Positions 33,521 through 42,472 of a stretch of 64,000 bases of DNA are shown one piece after another. Made by a program: the position numbers and the translations under genes. Every line of letters begins with the position of its first letter. Position 1 is the first letter of the stretch. Source of the stretch: Ruania alba (GTDB taxonomy: Bacteria > Actinomycetota > Actinomycetes > Actinomycetales > Beutenbergiaceae); assembly GCF_900105765.1 (NCBI RefSeq), contig NZ_FNTX01000001.1, forward strand, positions 1,832,387-1,896,386, written 5' to 3'. The notes under the pieces are model-generated. The model saw only the letters and a list, made by a program, of their open reading frames with translations. It did no database searches and was not told the origin of the DNA.

Positions 33521-34182
33521 TGGCGGGGCCGGCCGAACTGGTGGCCGAGCGGGACTCCCCGCGCGGCCCGATCACCTTGTTGCGCCGCGGGCGCGTCCTG
33601 GAGTTGCGCGTCAACGGAGTGTTCGTGATGGACACTGCCGAGACGTCTACCGAGCGTGCGCTCGCCGAGGCGGCCCTCGAGCGGGCGCCGCACGCGTCCT
33701 CGGTGCTGGTCGGTGGTCTCGGGCTGGGCTTCACCGCCGCTGAGGTGCTCACGGATCCGCGCGTGGATGATCTGCTGGTGGCCGAGATCGAACCGGCGGT
33801 GGTGGACTGGCTGCGGGACGGCACCGTCCCGCACGGGCCTGACCTGCTCGCCGACGATCGGGTACACGTCGAGGTGCAGGACGTGGCCGACGTGGTGTCG
33901 AAGAGCCCGGCGGAGTCGCTGGACCTGGCGCTGCTGGACGTGGACAACGGCCCGGAGTATCTGGTGCACGCGGGCAACGCCGAGCTGTATGGCACGTCGT
34001 TTCTGGCGTCGGCGCGCCAGGTGCTGCGCCCAGGCGGGGTCCTGGTGGTGTGGGCGGCGAACCGGGCGACCGCGTTGCTGGAGTCGCTGGCCGATGTGTT
34101 CGGACGCGCCGAGGAGGTGCCGCTGCCGGTTCGACTGCAGTCCCGTGCGGAGCAGTACTGGCTCTACCTGGCCACCCGGTGA
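33520..34182 (+). CDS. Spermidine-synthase-like methyltransferase-fold protein
   Basis: A 220-residue protein with the Rossmann-like fold of spermidine synthases: ASSVLVGGLGLGFTAAEVL (cofactor glycine loop), DDLLVAEIEPAVVDWLRDG (acidic ribose-binding residue) and DLALLDVDNGPEYLVH. The polyamine-binding N-terminal beta domain is short and the typical DxxD catalytic pair is not evident, so it may not make spermidine. It starts at ATG 33520, overlapping the transporter stop (TGATG), so the two are co-translated. It converges on dnaE2 with six bases between stops. Confidence 0.8.
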   Translation: MAGPAELVAERDSPRGPITLLRRGRVLELRVNGVFVMDTAETSTERALAEAALERAPHASSVLVGGLGLGFTAAEVLTDPRVDDLLVAEIEPAVVDWLRDGTVPHGPDLLADDRVHVEVQDVADVVSKSPAESLDLALLDVDNGPEYLVHAGNAELYGTSFLASARQVLRPGGVLVVWAANRATALLESLADVFGRAEEVPLPVRLQSRAEQYWLYLATR

Positions 34183-34188
34183 CGCTGG

Positions 34189-37100
34189 TCACTGGAAGTC
34201 CCGGGATCGGCTCGGTACCCGCAGGCTGAGTGCCTCGATCCGGTCGGCCATGAGGTTGGTGACGTTGTCGGCATGCTCGACCACCCCGCGCACCACCAGT
34301 GCGGCACTGCTGAGGGCGACCTTGCGGTAGCGCTGCCACAACCCGGCCGAGCAGATCACGTTCAGCAGCCCGGTCTCGTCCTCCAGGGAGAGGAAGGTGA
34401 CCCCTTTGGCGGTGCCGGGGCGCTGCCGATGGGTGACCACTCCGGCCACCTGCACCCGCCGCGAACCGGCACCGGGGACGTCCCGTACACGTAGCACTCC
34501 GGCCTCGTCCAGGTCGTCCCGGCGGAACTGGGTGGGGAACGACGACGGCGAGATCCCCGTGGCCCACACGTCCGCTACCGCTGTGGTCACCTCGTCCATC
34601 GCAGGCAGGTCGGGCACGTCCAGCCCGACCGAGGTGAACGGCAGAGGCTCCTGCGTCCACCTGCCGTGGGAGCGTCCGCTCTCCCCGGCGAGCGCCCCGG
34701 CCACCCACACCCCCTGACGACGGTCGTGCCCCAGGTCTGCCAGGGCGCCTGCCGTCGCGAGCGCCTCGAGCTGGGCGGTACTCAACCGCACCCGGCGGGC
34801 CAGATCGGCCGCATCGACGAATGGCGACTCCTCCCGGGCGGCCACGATCCGCTCGGCAGTCTTCTCCCCCACGCCCCGCACCGGGGCGAGGCCCAGGCGC
34901 AGGGCCAGCCCTCCGCCGTCGGGAGTTTCGGCCCGTTCCACGCATGCCTGCACCTGCGAGGCGACCACGCTCGCCCGCTCCACCCGCACCCCGCGGCGGC
35001 GGGCATCGGCCACCAGCGACTGTGGGGAGTAGAACCCCATCGGCTGAGCGGCGAGCAGCCCGGCGTAGAAGGCCTCCGGGTGGTGCACCTTGAGCCAGGC
35101 GCTGGCGTAGACGAGGTAGGCGAAGGAGAAGGCGTGCGACTCGGGGAAGCCGAAGTCGGCGAACGCCTTAAGCTTGTCGAAGATCTGCTCTCCGATCTCG
35201 AGGCTCACACCGTTGGCCGCCATCCCGTCCAGAAGGCGCTGATGCAGGGCTTCCATCCGTTCGGCGGAGCGTTTGGCGCTCATCGCCCGGCGCAGCTGGT
35301 CGGCCTCGTCGGGGGTGAAGGAGGCGACGTCGATGGCGATCTGCATGAGCTGTTCCTGGAACAGCGGAACGCCCAGGGTCTTCTTCAGTGCCGGTTCGAG
35401 CAGCGGGTGCAGGTAGGTGACCTTCTCGCGGCCGTTGCGGCGGTTGATGTAGGGGTGCACCGCGTCGCCCTGGATAGGCCCGGGGCGGATCAGGGCCACC
35501 TCGACGACGATGTCGTAGAAGGTGCGCGGGCGCAGCCGGGGCAGGGTGGCCATCTGGGCGCGGGACTCCACCTGGAACACCCCCACGGTGTCGGCGGCAC
35601 AGAGCAGGTCGTAGACCGCGGTGTCGTCCTGCGGGAGCGAGTGCAGGCCCAGCTCGATGTCGTCGGTCTCGGCGATCATCGTGAACGCCAGCCGCAGTGC
35701 GGTGAGCATCCCGAGGCCGAGCAGGTCGAACTTCACCAGACCGGCGTCGGCGCAGTCGTCCTTGTCCCACTGCAGCACGGTGCGCCCGGGCATGGTGGCC
35801 CACTCCACCGGGCACACGTCGATCACCGGCCGGTCGCAGAGCACCATGCCGCCGGAGTGGATGCCCAGGTGGCGGGGCAGGCGGAGCATCTTCTCGGCGG
35901 TGTCGACCACCTCGGCCGGGGCGCCGTCCAGGTCGCTGCTGCCGCGCAGCGTGCCCCACTGCTCGATGGACTTCGACCAGGCGTCCTGCTGGCCGGTGTC
36001 GTAACCGAACGCACGGGCGGCGTCCCGAACAGCGGAGCGGGGCCGGTAGGAGATCACGTTCGCCACCTGGGCGGCGTGGGTGCGTCCGTAGCTGGCGTAG
36101 ACGTGCTGGATGACCTCCTCCCGGCGGCCGGACTCGATGTCGAGGTCGATGTCCGGTGGGCCGGTGCGGCCGGGTGAGAGGAATCGCTCGAACAGCAGCT
36201 GGTGCTGCACGGCGTCCACGGCGGTGATCCCGAGGGCGAAGCACACGGCGGAGTTCGCGGCCGAGCCGCGCCCTTGGCAGAGGATGCCTTCGCGGCGGCA
36301 GAAGTCGACGATCTCGTGCACGATGAGGAAGTAGCCGGGGAAGTCCAGAGCGGTGATCACGTCGAGCTCGTGCTCGATCATCGCGTAGGCGCCGCTGTGC
36401 CGTGGGACGTCGGGCGGGCCGTAGCGTTCCCTGGCGCCGCGGTAGGTGAGCTCACGCAACCAGGTGGCTTCGGTGTGCCCATCCGGGACGGGGCACGGGG
36501 GCAGGTTCGGGGCTACCAGGTGCAGGTCGAAGGTGCACTCGGCGGCGAGCGCGGCGGCGGTGGAGACGGCGCGGGGGTGGCGGTGGTGCCGGGCGAGCAT
36601 CTCGGCGCCGCTGCGCAGGTGCGGCGCGCTCGCCGGGAGCCAGCCGTCGAGCTCGTCCAGGCTGGACCGGGACCGGACGGCGGCGAGCACGTGGGCGAGC
36701 CGCTGGTCGGCGGGCGTGGCACAGTGGACCGCACCGGTCGCCACCAACGGCACGCGGGCGCGGCCGGCCAGCTCGGCGAGTGCGTCGTTGCGCACGGAGT
36801 CGAGCGGGGCGCCGGTGTCGCTGATCTCCACGGCCACGTTCTCGGCGCCGAAGAGGTCCACGAGCTGGTCCAGCTCGGTGCGAGCAGCGGTGAGGTCGAA
36901 CTGGCCGGGTTCGGGTTCCAGGGCGCGGCGGACGGCGCCCTTGCGGCAACCGGTGAGGACGAGCCAGTTCCCACCGGCCATGTCGGCGAGCTCGGGCAGG
37001 CGGTAGACGGCCTCGCCCTTGCGACCGCTGGCCAGGTGGGCGGTGCCGATGGACCGGGAGAGACGCCGATAGCCTTCCGGGCCGCGGGCGAGCACGAGGA

Positions 37101-37368
37101 GGTGAGTGCCGGCCGGGTCGGGCATCCCGGTGGGGCGCACCGGGGTGTCCAGGCTCAGCTCGGCGCCGTACAGGGCGGGCATGTTCGCAGCGAGGGCGGC
37201 CTCGGAGAAGCGCACCACACCGTAGAGGCCGTTGTGGTCGGTGATCCCGATGGCAGAAAGGCCGAGTCGCGCGGCCTCGATCACGAGCTCCTCGGGCTGA
37301 CTGGCACCGTCGAGGAAACTGAACGCCGAATGGGCGTGCAGCTCGGCATACGACACGTGCTCGAACAT
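34189..37368 (-). CDS. dnaE2: Error-prone DNA polymerase III alpha subunit DnaE2
   Basis: A 1,059-residue C-family polymerase of DnaE2 length. The N-terminal PHP domain starts YAELHAHSAFSFLDGASQPEEL. The palm has the catalytic acids in PPDIDLDIESGRREEV and a later conserved DKDDCADAGLVKFDLLGLG. The helix-hairpin-helix and OB domains are in the last 250 residues (GVGEKTAERIVAA, VQVAGVVTHRQRPGTAKGVTFLSLEDETG). It lacks the clamp- and tau-binding tail of the replicative DnaE1. DnaE2 performs damage-induced mutagenic synthesis, usually with ImuA'/ImuB, which are absent from this window. ATG 37368 has TACGCT seven bases upstream and lies inside a LexA-box-like palindrome (37361-37376), so SOS control is likely. 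Confidence 0.96.
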   Translation of the reverse strand: MFEHVSYAELHAHSAFSFLDGASQPEELVIEAARLGLSAIGITDHNGLYGVVRFSEAALAANMPALYGAELSLDTPVRPTGMPDPAGTHLLVLARGPEGYRRLSRSIGTAHLASGRKGEAVYRLPELADMAGGNWLVLTGCRKGAVRRALEPEPGQFDLTAARTELDQLVDLFGAENVAVEISDTGAPLDSVRNDALAELAGRARVPLVATGAVHCATPADQRLAHVLAAVRSRSSLDELDGWLPASAPHLRSGAEMLARHHRHPRAVSTAAALAAECTFDLHLVAPNLPPCPVPDGHTEATWLRELTYRGARERYGPPDVPRHSGAYAMIEHELDVITALDFPGYFLIVHEIVDFCRREGILCQGRGSAANSAVCFALGITAVDAVQHQLLFERFLSPGRTGPPDIDLDIESGRREEVIQHVYASYGRTHAAQVANVISYRPRSAVRDAARAFGYDTGQQDAWSKSIEQWGTLRGSSDLDGAPAEVVDTAEKMLRLPRHLGIHSGGMVLCDRPVIDVCPVEWATMPGRTVLQWDKDDCADAGLVKFDLLGLGMLTALRLAFTMIAETDDIELGLHSLPQDDTAVYDLLCAADTVGVFQVESRAQMATLPRLRPRTFYDIVVEVALIRPGPIQGDAVHPYINRRNGREKVTYLHPLLEPALKKTLGVPLFQEQLMQIAIDVASFTPDEADQLRRAMSAKRSAERMEALHQRLLDGMAANGVSLEIGEQIFDKLKAFADFGFPESHAFSFAYLVYASAWLKVHHPEAFYAGLLAAQPMGFYSPQSLVADARRRGVRVERASVVASQVQACVERAETPDGGGLALRLGLAPVRGVGEKTAERIVAAREESPFVDAADLARRVRLSTAQLEALATAGALADLGHDRRQGVWVAGALAGESGRSHGRWTQEPLPFTSVGLDVPDLPAMDEVTTAVADVWATGISPSSFPTQFRRDDLDEAGVLRVRDVPGAGSRRVQVAGVVTHRQRPGTAKGVTFLSLEDETGLLNVICSAGLWQRYRKVALSSAALVVRGVVEHADNVTNLMADRIEALSLRVPSRSRDFQ

Positions 37369-37376
37369 GCGTTCTA
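37361..37376. promoter_or_regulatory. LexA (SOS) box overlapping the dnaE2 start codon
   Basis: TCGAAC-ATGC-GTTCTA matches the actinobacterial LexA consensus TCGAAC-N4-GTTCGA at 11 of 12 arm positions. The dnaE2 start codon (CAT on this strand, 37366-37368) lies inside it, and the -10-like TACGCT (37376-37381, minus) adjoins it. LexA bound here would cover the transcription start of a leaderless mRNA. Confidence 0.85.
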
Positions 37377-37392
37377 GCGTAGTTCATGCCAC

Positions 37393-37435
37393 GGAGGATT
37401 GCTGCCGATGGCAGGGAGGAATGCTGCCCATGGCA
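37393..37435. repeat. Short tandem repeat between dnaE2 and the ClgR-like gene
   Basis: The 21-base unit GGAGGATTGCTGCCGATGGCA (37393-37413, 21 bases with two variable positions) is repeated one base later at 37415-37435 as a near copy differing at two positions. Function unknown. It lies in the divergent intergenic region and could be a regulatory direct repeat. Confidence 0.6.
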
Positions 37436-37498
37436 CGGAGCCGTTCGCCTCGGACGAACAGGCCGCCGCCCCGGGGCACAGGAGCCTACGATCACGTC

Positions 37499-37861
37499 AT
37501 GGGTGACGTTCTGCAGTTCCCCGGCTCTCGCCGCATTGCTCGCACAGGCGACGGCCATCCTGGTGGAGGCCATACTGACTCACCTGTACCGGAGGTGTCA
37601 CCACGGCCGCTGCTCTGGCGTGAGGCGGTCGGGCACGAGCTCCGCCGGGAGCGTCACCGCCAGGAACGGCACCTGGCGGACGTGGCCGAGGCGGCCGGGA
37701 TCTCCCCGCAGTACCTGTCGGAGATGGAACGGGGCCGCAAGGAGGCTTCTTCGGAGATCCTGGCGGCTGCGGCCGAGTCCCTCGGTCTGGAGCTGGCCAC
37801 CCTCACCACCCGCGCCTCACACACCCTCGGCGGGGCGACCACGCAGCTGCGCGCCGCCTGA
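37499..37861 (+). CDS. ClgR-like XRE-family transcriptional regulator
   Basis: A 120-residue protein with an N-terminal variable part and a Cro/C1-type HTH between about residues 45 and 100. The strongest motif is ISPQYLSEMERGRKEASSEI, close to the YLSEVERGQKEASSELL of ClgR, the actinobacterial activator of Clp protease genes. Standard ClgR lacks this longer N-terminus, so this may be a paralogue. ATG 37499 has TACGAT exactly six bases upstream and no Shine-Dalgarno sequence; the frame could extend upstream to 37367, but that overlaps the dnaE2 start. It is divergent from dnaE2 and ends before a very long inverted repeat. Confidence 0.75.
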   Translation: MGDVLQFPGSRRIARTGDGHPGGGHTDSPVPEVSPRPLLWREAVGHELRRERHRQERHLADVAEAAGISPQYLSEMERGRKEASSEILAAAAESLGLELATLTTRASHTLGGATTQLRAA

Positions 37862-37894
37862 CCTTCCTGCCCGTGGGCCGCACGGCTATCCAGC

Positions 37895-37974
37895 CATTGG
37901 AATGGGGTTACGTCATGGGAACGGGCTCCCGGACGCCCGCAAGCCCGTTCCCATGACGCAACCCCATTCCAATG
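37895..37974. terminator. 33-bp inverted repeat between convergent genes
   Basis: The 33-base arm at 37895-37927 matches the reverse complement of 37942-37974 at 32 positions, with a 14-base GC-rich loop. It lies between two convergent genes (stops at 37861 and 37985) and is a likely bidirectional terminator. It is far longer than usual and begins CATTGGAATGGGG and ends CCCCATTCCAATG. Confidence 0.75.
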
Positions 37975-37984
37975 ACAGTGCAGA

Positions 37985-38842
37985 TCACGAACTGCCTGTC
38001 CGCGGGCCGGGAACCAGGCGCGTGGTCACCTCCACCACCTCAAAGGCAGCCGACTCACTCGACGTCTGCGCCGTCCCCGCAATCGGAATCCACGGACCCT
38101 GACCACCCACCTGAAACTCCCCCACCCACGTCGTCGTCAACGACACCGTGACCTCCTCCACCGGCTCCGTGTAGGCATAGGCCACCGTGTGATCCGGATA
38201 CGGCGCACCAGGATCGGTGGTCACCAACGGATCCGACCCATCACCAAAATCCCACGCAAACTCCACCGGCGTCGCCCGCACCGCCACCGGGAACCCCAGC
38301 ACCTGCGTACTCACCACCTGCGGATCATCCGAGGCATACGCAATCGTGTCCATGTTGACCACCGTCCATGCCCCATCCGCAGGATCAGGCTGCACCCCAA
38401 ACTCCGCCGGCGCCAACGGCAACTCCGCAAAATCCGACGCCGACACCGTAATGATCACCGGCTCCGGCTCATCCGCCTCCTCCTCCGGATCCTCAGGAGC
38501 CTCCTCATCAGAAACCTCACCACCACACGCCTGCACGAACGGATTCTCCGGCGCTTCGGGGGTCATCTGACACGCGATGACCGAACCGTCACCGGACACA
38601 CTTGCGGCAACGGCTTCCGGCGAGGCGGGTGCCGCCGAATCCCCGTTACCTCCGGTTCCCGCTGCTGCGGGCTCCTCGTCAGCTATCTCATCGACGGCAT
38701 CCTGCTGGTCTACGACCTCCTGGATCTCTACGACCACCGTGCTCCCGGTTGCTTGAGCAGCGGCCTTCGGTCCGTCATCGTCGCTCGATGGCGCCGTTGC
38801 AGCAGCGAGAACCAAAACGAGGCTCATGAGCGTGGAACTCAC
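37985..38842 (-). CDS. Secreted PKD-domain protein
   Basis: A 285-residue exported protein. A short hydrophobic leader (VSSTLMSLVLVLAAATA) is followed by an acidic low-complexity region rich in Glu and Pro. A PKD domain near residues 190-260 has FAWDFGDGSDP and the closing HTVAYAYTEP. A single PKD domain points to protein-protein or glycan contacts outside the cell. GTG 38842 overlaps the stop of the lipoprotein gene upstream (GTGA), so the two are translationally coupled. An upstream start at 38878 would lie inside that gene and is rejected. I see no anchor motif. Confidence 0.8.
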   Translation of the reverse strand: MSSTLMSLVLVLAAATAPSSDDDGPKAAAQATGSTVVVEIQEVVDQQDAVDEIADEEPAAAGTGGNGDSAAPASPEAVAASVSGDGSVIACQMTPEAPENPFVQACGGEVSDEEAPEDPEEEADEPEPVIITVSASDFAELPLAPAEFGVQPDPADGAWTVVNMDTIAYASDDPQVVSTQVLGFPVAVRATPVEFAWDFGDGSDPLVTTDPGAPYPDHTVAYAYTEPVEEVTVSLTTTWVGEFQVGGQGPWIPIAGTAQTSSESAAFEVVEVTTRLVPGPRTGSS

Positions 38843-39441
38843 TCTGCCTCCGGTGTCCAAGCATCTACCACGGCCCAATCTCCATCCGACCAGATCAGGG
38901 CAACACGGAAGTCGACTTCACCGGCTTCGTACGACTGCCGCGAACCGTCCCCGCTCACATCCTCCGATGCGGCGAATCGCACGCTGAGATCCACGACGTA
39001 GGCGTTCTCCAGCGAGTCCACGTCATACGGGCCGTCCCCTGACTCGGACAGAAACTCAACGTCACCGCCGATCGAGTAGCCCCCTGCGTCGTGCAACTCG
39101 TCCGCATCTGAACGTGCGGCAGCACAAAAGTTCACACAGCGCTGGTCGACCAACGCGTCCCATTCGGTGAAATCTCCCGTTGCGTTGATGTACGGGTGCA
39201 GTTGCATGAAGTACTTAGCCGCGGCCACCGCCCCCTCAACGGTCTCCTCCCCCATCTCCACCGGCCGCTCCGGCGCCTCCACCTCCGGACGCTCATCCGT
39301 CGACTCCCCACTCGACCCCCCAGAAGGCGACGGACTCTCCGACGTAGGCTCCGCCGTCGGCGTCGGCTCCTCACCAGAAGGCGTACACGCCCCCAACACC
39401 ACCCCCACACCCAGCACCACAACCCCAGCGCACACCCTCAT
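38839..39441 (-). CDS. DUF6318-like lipoprotein
   Basis: A 200-residue lipoprotein. The leader VVVLGVGVVLGAC ends in a lipobox Cys, followed by a Thr/Pro/Ser-rich spacer and then a folded domain. That domain has VEMGEETVEGAVAAAKYFMQL, INATGDFTEWDALVDQRCVNFC and a C-terminal VALIWSDGDWAVVDAW, which resemble DUF6318 proteins (family name from memory). These are surface lipoproteins of unknown function. The ATG at 39441 is placed just before the hydrophobic leader; in-frame upstream starts lack better ribosome sites. It forms a coupled pair with the PKD protein. Confidence 0.7.
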   Translation of the reverse strand: MRVCAGVVVLGVGVVLGACTPSGEEPTPTAEPTSESPSPSGGSSGESTDERPEVEAPERPVEMGEETVEGAVAAAKYFMQLHPYINATGDFTEWDALVDQRCVNFCAAARSDADELHDAGGYSIGGDVEFLSESGDGPYDVDSLENAYVVDLSVRFAASEDVSGDGSRQSYEAGEVDFRVALIWSDGDWAVVDAWTPEAE

Positions 39442-39520
39442 CCCCGAGCAACCATGCCCACGAGAGTGCCACAACCCCTCCCACCACAGCACTCCCCCTG
39501 TGGATATCCCACCGAGCGGG

Positions 39521-40717
39521 TCAGCCGACCTCGTCCTGCTGCGCGGGAGCTGTCTCGGGTGCACCCAGCCAGGGAAGTGTCGCCAGCAGCGCCACCACAC
39601 CGGTCGCCGCGAACGCCCACCCGAACCCGGCCTGGTCGGCCACCACTCCGATGAGGATCGGCCCCAGGATCGCCCCCGAATCCTGCGACATCTGGAACGC
39701 GGCGAGCACTTTGCTCCCGCTGCGGTCGCTGCCCACCACGTCCGCCAATGACGCCTGCTGTGCCGGATTCATCAACCCGGCCCCCACACCGGAGAACACC
39801 GAGAGAGCCAGCAGCATCGCCAACGAGTCAGCCACACCCATCACCCCGAGGCCCACCCCGGAGACCACCAGACCGGTGAGCACCACCGGCCGCCGGCCCG
39901 CCGAATCCGCCCACCGACCGGAGACCTGCAACGCCCCCGCAGTCCCCACCGACGCCAGCGCGAGCGCCGCACCGGCCACCCAGGTCGCGTCATGGACTGC
40001 CACCGCCAGCTGTGGGATCACCGCCACCCGTACCCCGAAGTTGCACCACCCGTTCGCGAATCCGGAGACCACCGCCGCCCGGAACACTCGGTTCCCCCAC
40101 GCTTCGGCCACCCGCATCGGCGGTCGCTGCGGGGCGTCCGGCCCCGATCCCCCACGCAACCGCGCGCCCCGCAGTCGCACCGCCACGATCGCCGCTGCCA
40201 CCAGCAGGAACCCCGCATAGACCACGAACGGCACCCGCAGCCCGAGCTCGGCCAGCAACCCACCAAGCACGGGTCCGAGCATTCCGCCCAGCAGGAACGC
40301 CGTCCCGTACGCCGAGGAGCACCGGCCACGAATCTCCGGCGGCGCCAGCCGCACCACCAGCGCCATCGCCGAGACCGTGAACATGGTCGAACCGATCCCG
40401 CCCACGCCCCGCAGCACCAGCAGCTGCACGTAGGACTGGGCGAACGCCGTTGCCAGCGAGCTCAAGGCCACGATCACCAGACCGGTCAGGTAGATCGGCC
40501 GCTCCCCCAACCGTGCCACCAACGCCCCGCCCGCGGGGGCGAACACCAGGCGGAAGAACGCGAAGGCGCTCACCACCACCGAGGCGGCCGCCACTCCCAC
40601 GTCGAAGGAGCGCGCATACGCCGGCAGCACGGGCGAGACGAGGCCGAACCCGATCGCGATCACGAACGCAGCCGCCACCAGCACCTTGATCTCGGTGGGG
40701 ATCGCGGGTCTGCTCAC
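39521..40717 (-). CDS. MFS transporter (12-span drug/metabolite type)
   Basis: A 398-residue major facilitator with twelve hydrophobic spans. The motif A-like loop GGALVARLGERPIYLTGL lies between spans 2 and 3, and the equivalent SGRWADSAGRRPVVLTG lies in the second half. DHA1-like efflux carriers have this layout; the substrate is unknown. GTG 40717 has TAGGAT eight bases upstream and no ribosome site. It is divergent from the BCCT gene and separated by only 75 bases. Confidence 0.9.
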   Translation of the reverse strand: MSRPAIPTEIKVLVAAAFVIAIGFGLVSPVLPAYARSFDVGVAAASVVVSAFAFFRLVFAPAGGALVARLGERPIYLTGLVIVALSSLATAFAQSYVQLLVLRGVGGIGSTMFTVSAMALVVRLAPPEIRGRCSSAYGTAFLLGGMLGPVLGGLLAELGLRVPFVVYAGFLLVAAAIVAVRLRGARLRGGSGPDAPQRPPMRVAEAWGNRVFRAAVVSGFANGWCNFGVRVAVIPQLAVAVHDATWVAGAALALASVGTAGALQVSGRWADSAGRRPVVLTGLVVSGVGLGVMGVADSLAMLLALSVFSGVGAGLMNPAQQASLADVVGSDRSGSKVLAAFQMSQDSGAILGPILIGVVADQAGFGWAFAATGVVALLATLPWLGAPETAPAQQDEVG

Positions 40718-40792
40718 AACCGTCGATCCTAAGCGGCGGCATCCGCGGGAGTGCAGTTGCGGACCGTGCGGATTCCGTCAGACTCGGTGGCC

Positions 40793-42388
40793 ATGGCCGG
40801 CTCCGAGATCCGCACCGACGTGGCCGGGCGCGACATCCCGACGCTGGGCTTCGTGTTCCGCGCCTCGCTGATCCTCGCTGCCGCGTTCATCCTGTTCGGC
40901 CTCATCTGGCCGGACCTGCTGCAGTCGGCGCTGCAGTCCATGCAGTCGGTCGTGGTCACCACCTTCGGGCCGGTGTATGTGGGCACGGTGATCGTGGTGC
41001 TGCTGCTGGTGGTCGTGGTGGCGGTCTCCCCGGTGGGCAAGCTGCACCTCGGCAAGCCCGGCCGCACCCCGGAGTTCGGCTGGTTCTCCTGGCTGGCGAT
41101 GCTGATGAGCGCCGGGGTCGGGCTGAGCTTTCTGTTCTGGGGCACCGCCGAACCGCTGCTGCACACGGTGGATCCGCCGCCCGGTACTGGCGCCGCGGGG
41201 TCGGAGGAAGCGGCTGCCGCGGGTCTGCGCTACTCCCTGTTCTTCTGGGGACCACACGCGTGGGCGCTCTACGCCGGGGTCGCGATCCCGGTGGCCTACG
41301 CCGCGTTCCGCAAGGACCGCCCGGTGCTGATCAGCTCGGCGCTGTATGCGCTGATGGGCGAGTCCACCCGAAAGCTGCCGGGCAAGATCATCGACCTGCT
41401 CGCCGTCATCGCCATTCTCTTCGGGGTGGCGACCTCACTCGGCCTGGGAACCCGGGAGCTGAACGAGGGCCTTGCACACGCGTTCGGGGTTCCGATCGGC
41501 TACGGCGCCAAGGTGGTGATCATCGTGGCGTTGATGACCGTGAGCACGATCTCGGCGATGACCGGTCTGGGGCGAGGGATCCGCTGGTTGAGCCTGGGCT
41601 GCGCCACCTTGAGCGCGGCGCTGCTGGTGTTCGTGTTCGTCGCCGGCCCCACCGGAGAGCTGATCGGGGCGATCGGCACCACGGTGGGCGGGTTCGTCGC
41701 GAACCTTCCCGGGATGTCGCTGGCCACCGAGACCCCGGGTTCGGTGTGGGAAGCCACCTGGACATTCTTCTTCTGGGCGTGGTGGATCTCCTGGGCACCC
41801 TTCGTGGGCACCTTCATCGCCCGCATCTCCCGGGGCCGCTCGATCCGCAGCGTGGTGGCCGGTGTAGTGCTGGTGCCAGGCACGATCAGCGCCCTGTGGT
41901 TCTCCGTGTTCGGCGGCACCGCCCTGAACCGGGTGCGCAACAGCGCTGTGGATCCGGCGCTGGTGGACGGGAACGTCAAGTCAGCCCTCACCGTGGAGGT
42001 GTTCAGTACGCTTCCCGCTGCCGAGGTGGTGGCGGTGGCCGTGGCGCTCGTGCTGGCACTGCTGTTCATCACCTCCGCCGACTCTGCGTCCTTCATGCTG
42101 GGCAGCTCCACCTCGGGCGGCAGTATGAAACCGCCACGCCCGGTGCGGCTGCTGTGGTCGTTCTCGGCCGCCTTCGCCGCGGTGCTGTTGCTCGCTGGCG
42201 GTCCGGAGAGCCTGCAGGGTGCGGCCGTGGTGGCGGCGGTGCCGTTCACGGTGATCCTGCTGGCCGTGTGCGTCTCGTTCGTGCTCATGGTCGTACGGGA
42301 CCTGCGCCGTCCCAGCCCATGGGCTGAGACTCCCGACGGCGGCCCCTCGCCCGGGCAGTCCGCCTCGCCACCACCCGCGGGCACCTGA
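40793..42388 (+). CDS. BCCT-family transporter (betaine/choline/carnitine)
   Basis: A 531-residue sodium- or proton-coupled carrier with twelve spans (longer frame from GTG 40751 possible). Family hallmarks are FSWLAMLMSAGVGLSFLFWGTAEP, a glycine/aromatic-rich region, FFFWAWWISWAPFVGTFIARISRGRSIR and a C-terminal FITSADSASFMLG. It transports betaine-like osmolytes. With the ABC importer at 8.0-12.5 kb it gives the cell two routes for osmoprotectant uptake. ATG 40793 is preceded by a GTG and neither has a clear ribosome site. Confidence 0.92.
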   Translation: MAGSEIRTDVAGRDIPTLGFVFRASLILAAAFILFGLIWPDLLQSALQSMQSVVVTTFGPVYVGTVIVVLLLVVVVAVSPVGKLHLGKPGRTPEFGWFSWLAMLMSAGVGLSFLFWGTAEPLLHTVDPPPGTGAAGSEEAAAAGLRYSLFFWGPHAWALYAGVAIPVAYAAFRKDRPVLISSALYALMGESTRKLPGKIIDLLAVIAILFGVATSLGLGTRELNEGLAHAFGVPIGYGAKVVIIVALMTVSTISAMTGLGRGIRWLSLGCATLSAALLVFVFVAGPTGELIGAIGTTVGGFVANLPGMSLATETPGSVWEATWTFFFWAWWISWAPFVGTFIARISRGRSIRSVVAGVVLVPGTISALWFSVFGGTALNRVRNSAVDPALVDGNVKSALTVEVFSTLPAAEVVAVAVALVLALLFITSADSASFMLGSSTSGGSMKPPRPVRLLWSFSAAFAAVLLLAGGPESLQGAAVVAAVPFTVILLAVCVSFVLMVVRDLRRPSPWAETPDGGPSPGQSASPPPAGT

Positions 42389-42472
42389 CTCCGCGGAAGT
42401 TTCGACGGTCCTAAGCCACCTCATGCCACATTCAGCACCAGATCACTCGGGCCAGTCGATTCTGTCGGCACA

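Noticed and set aside
34666-37377. Two long plus-strand frames (503 and 391 codons) opposite dnaE2
   Set aside because: The opposite frame encodes intact DnaE2 with all catalytic motifs; these are GC-rich antisense shadows without domains.
37895-37974. The 33-bp inverted repeat as a CRISPR or insertion-sequence end
   Set aside because: There is a single pair of arms and no spacer array or transposase; a terminator is simpler.
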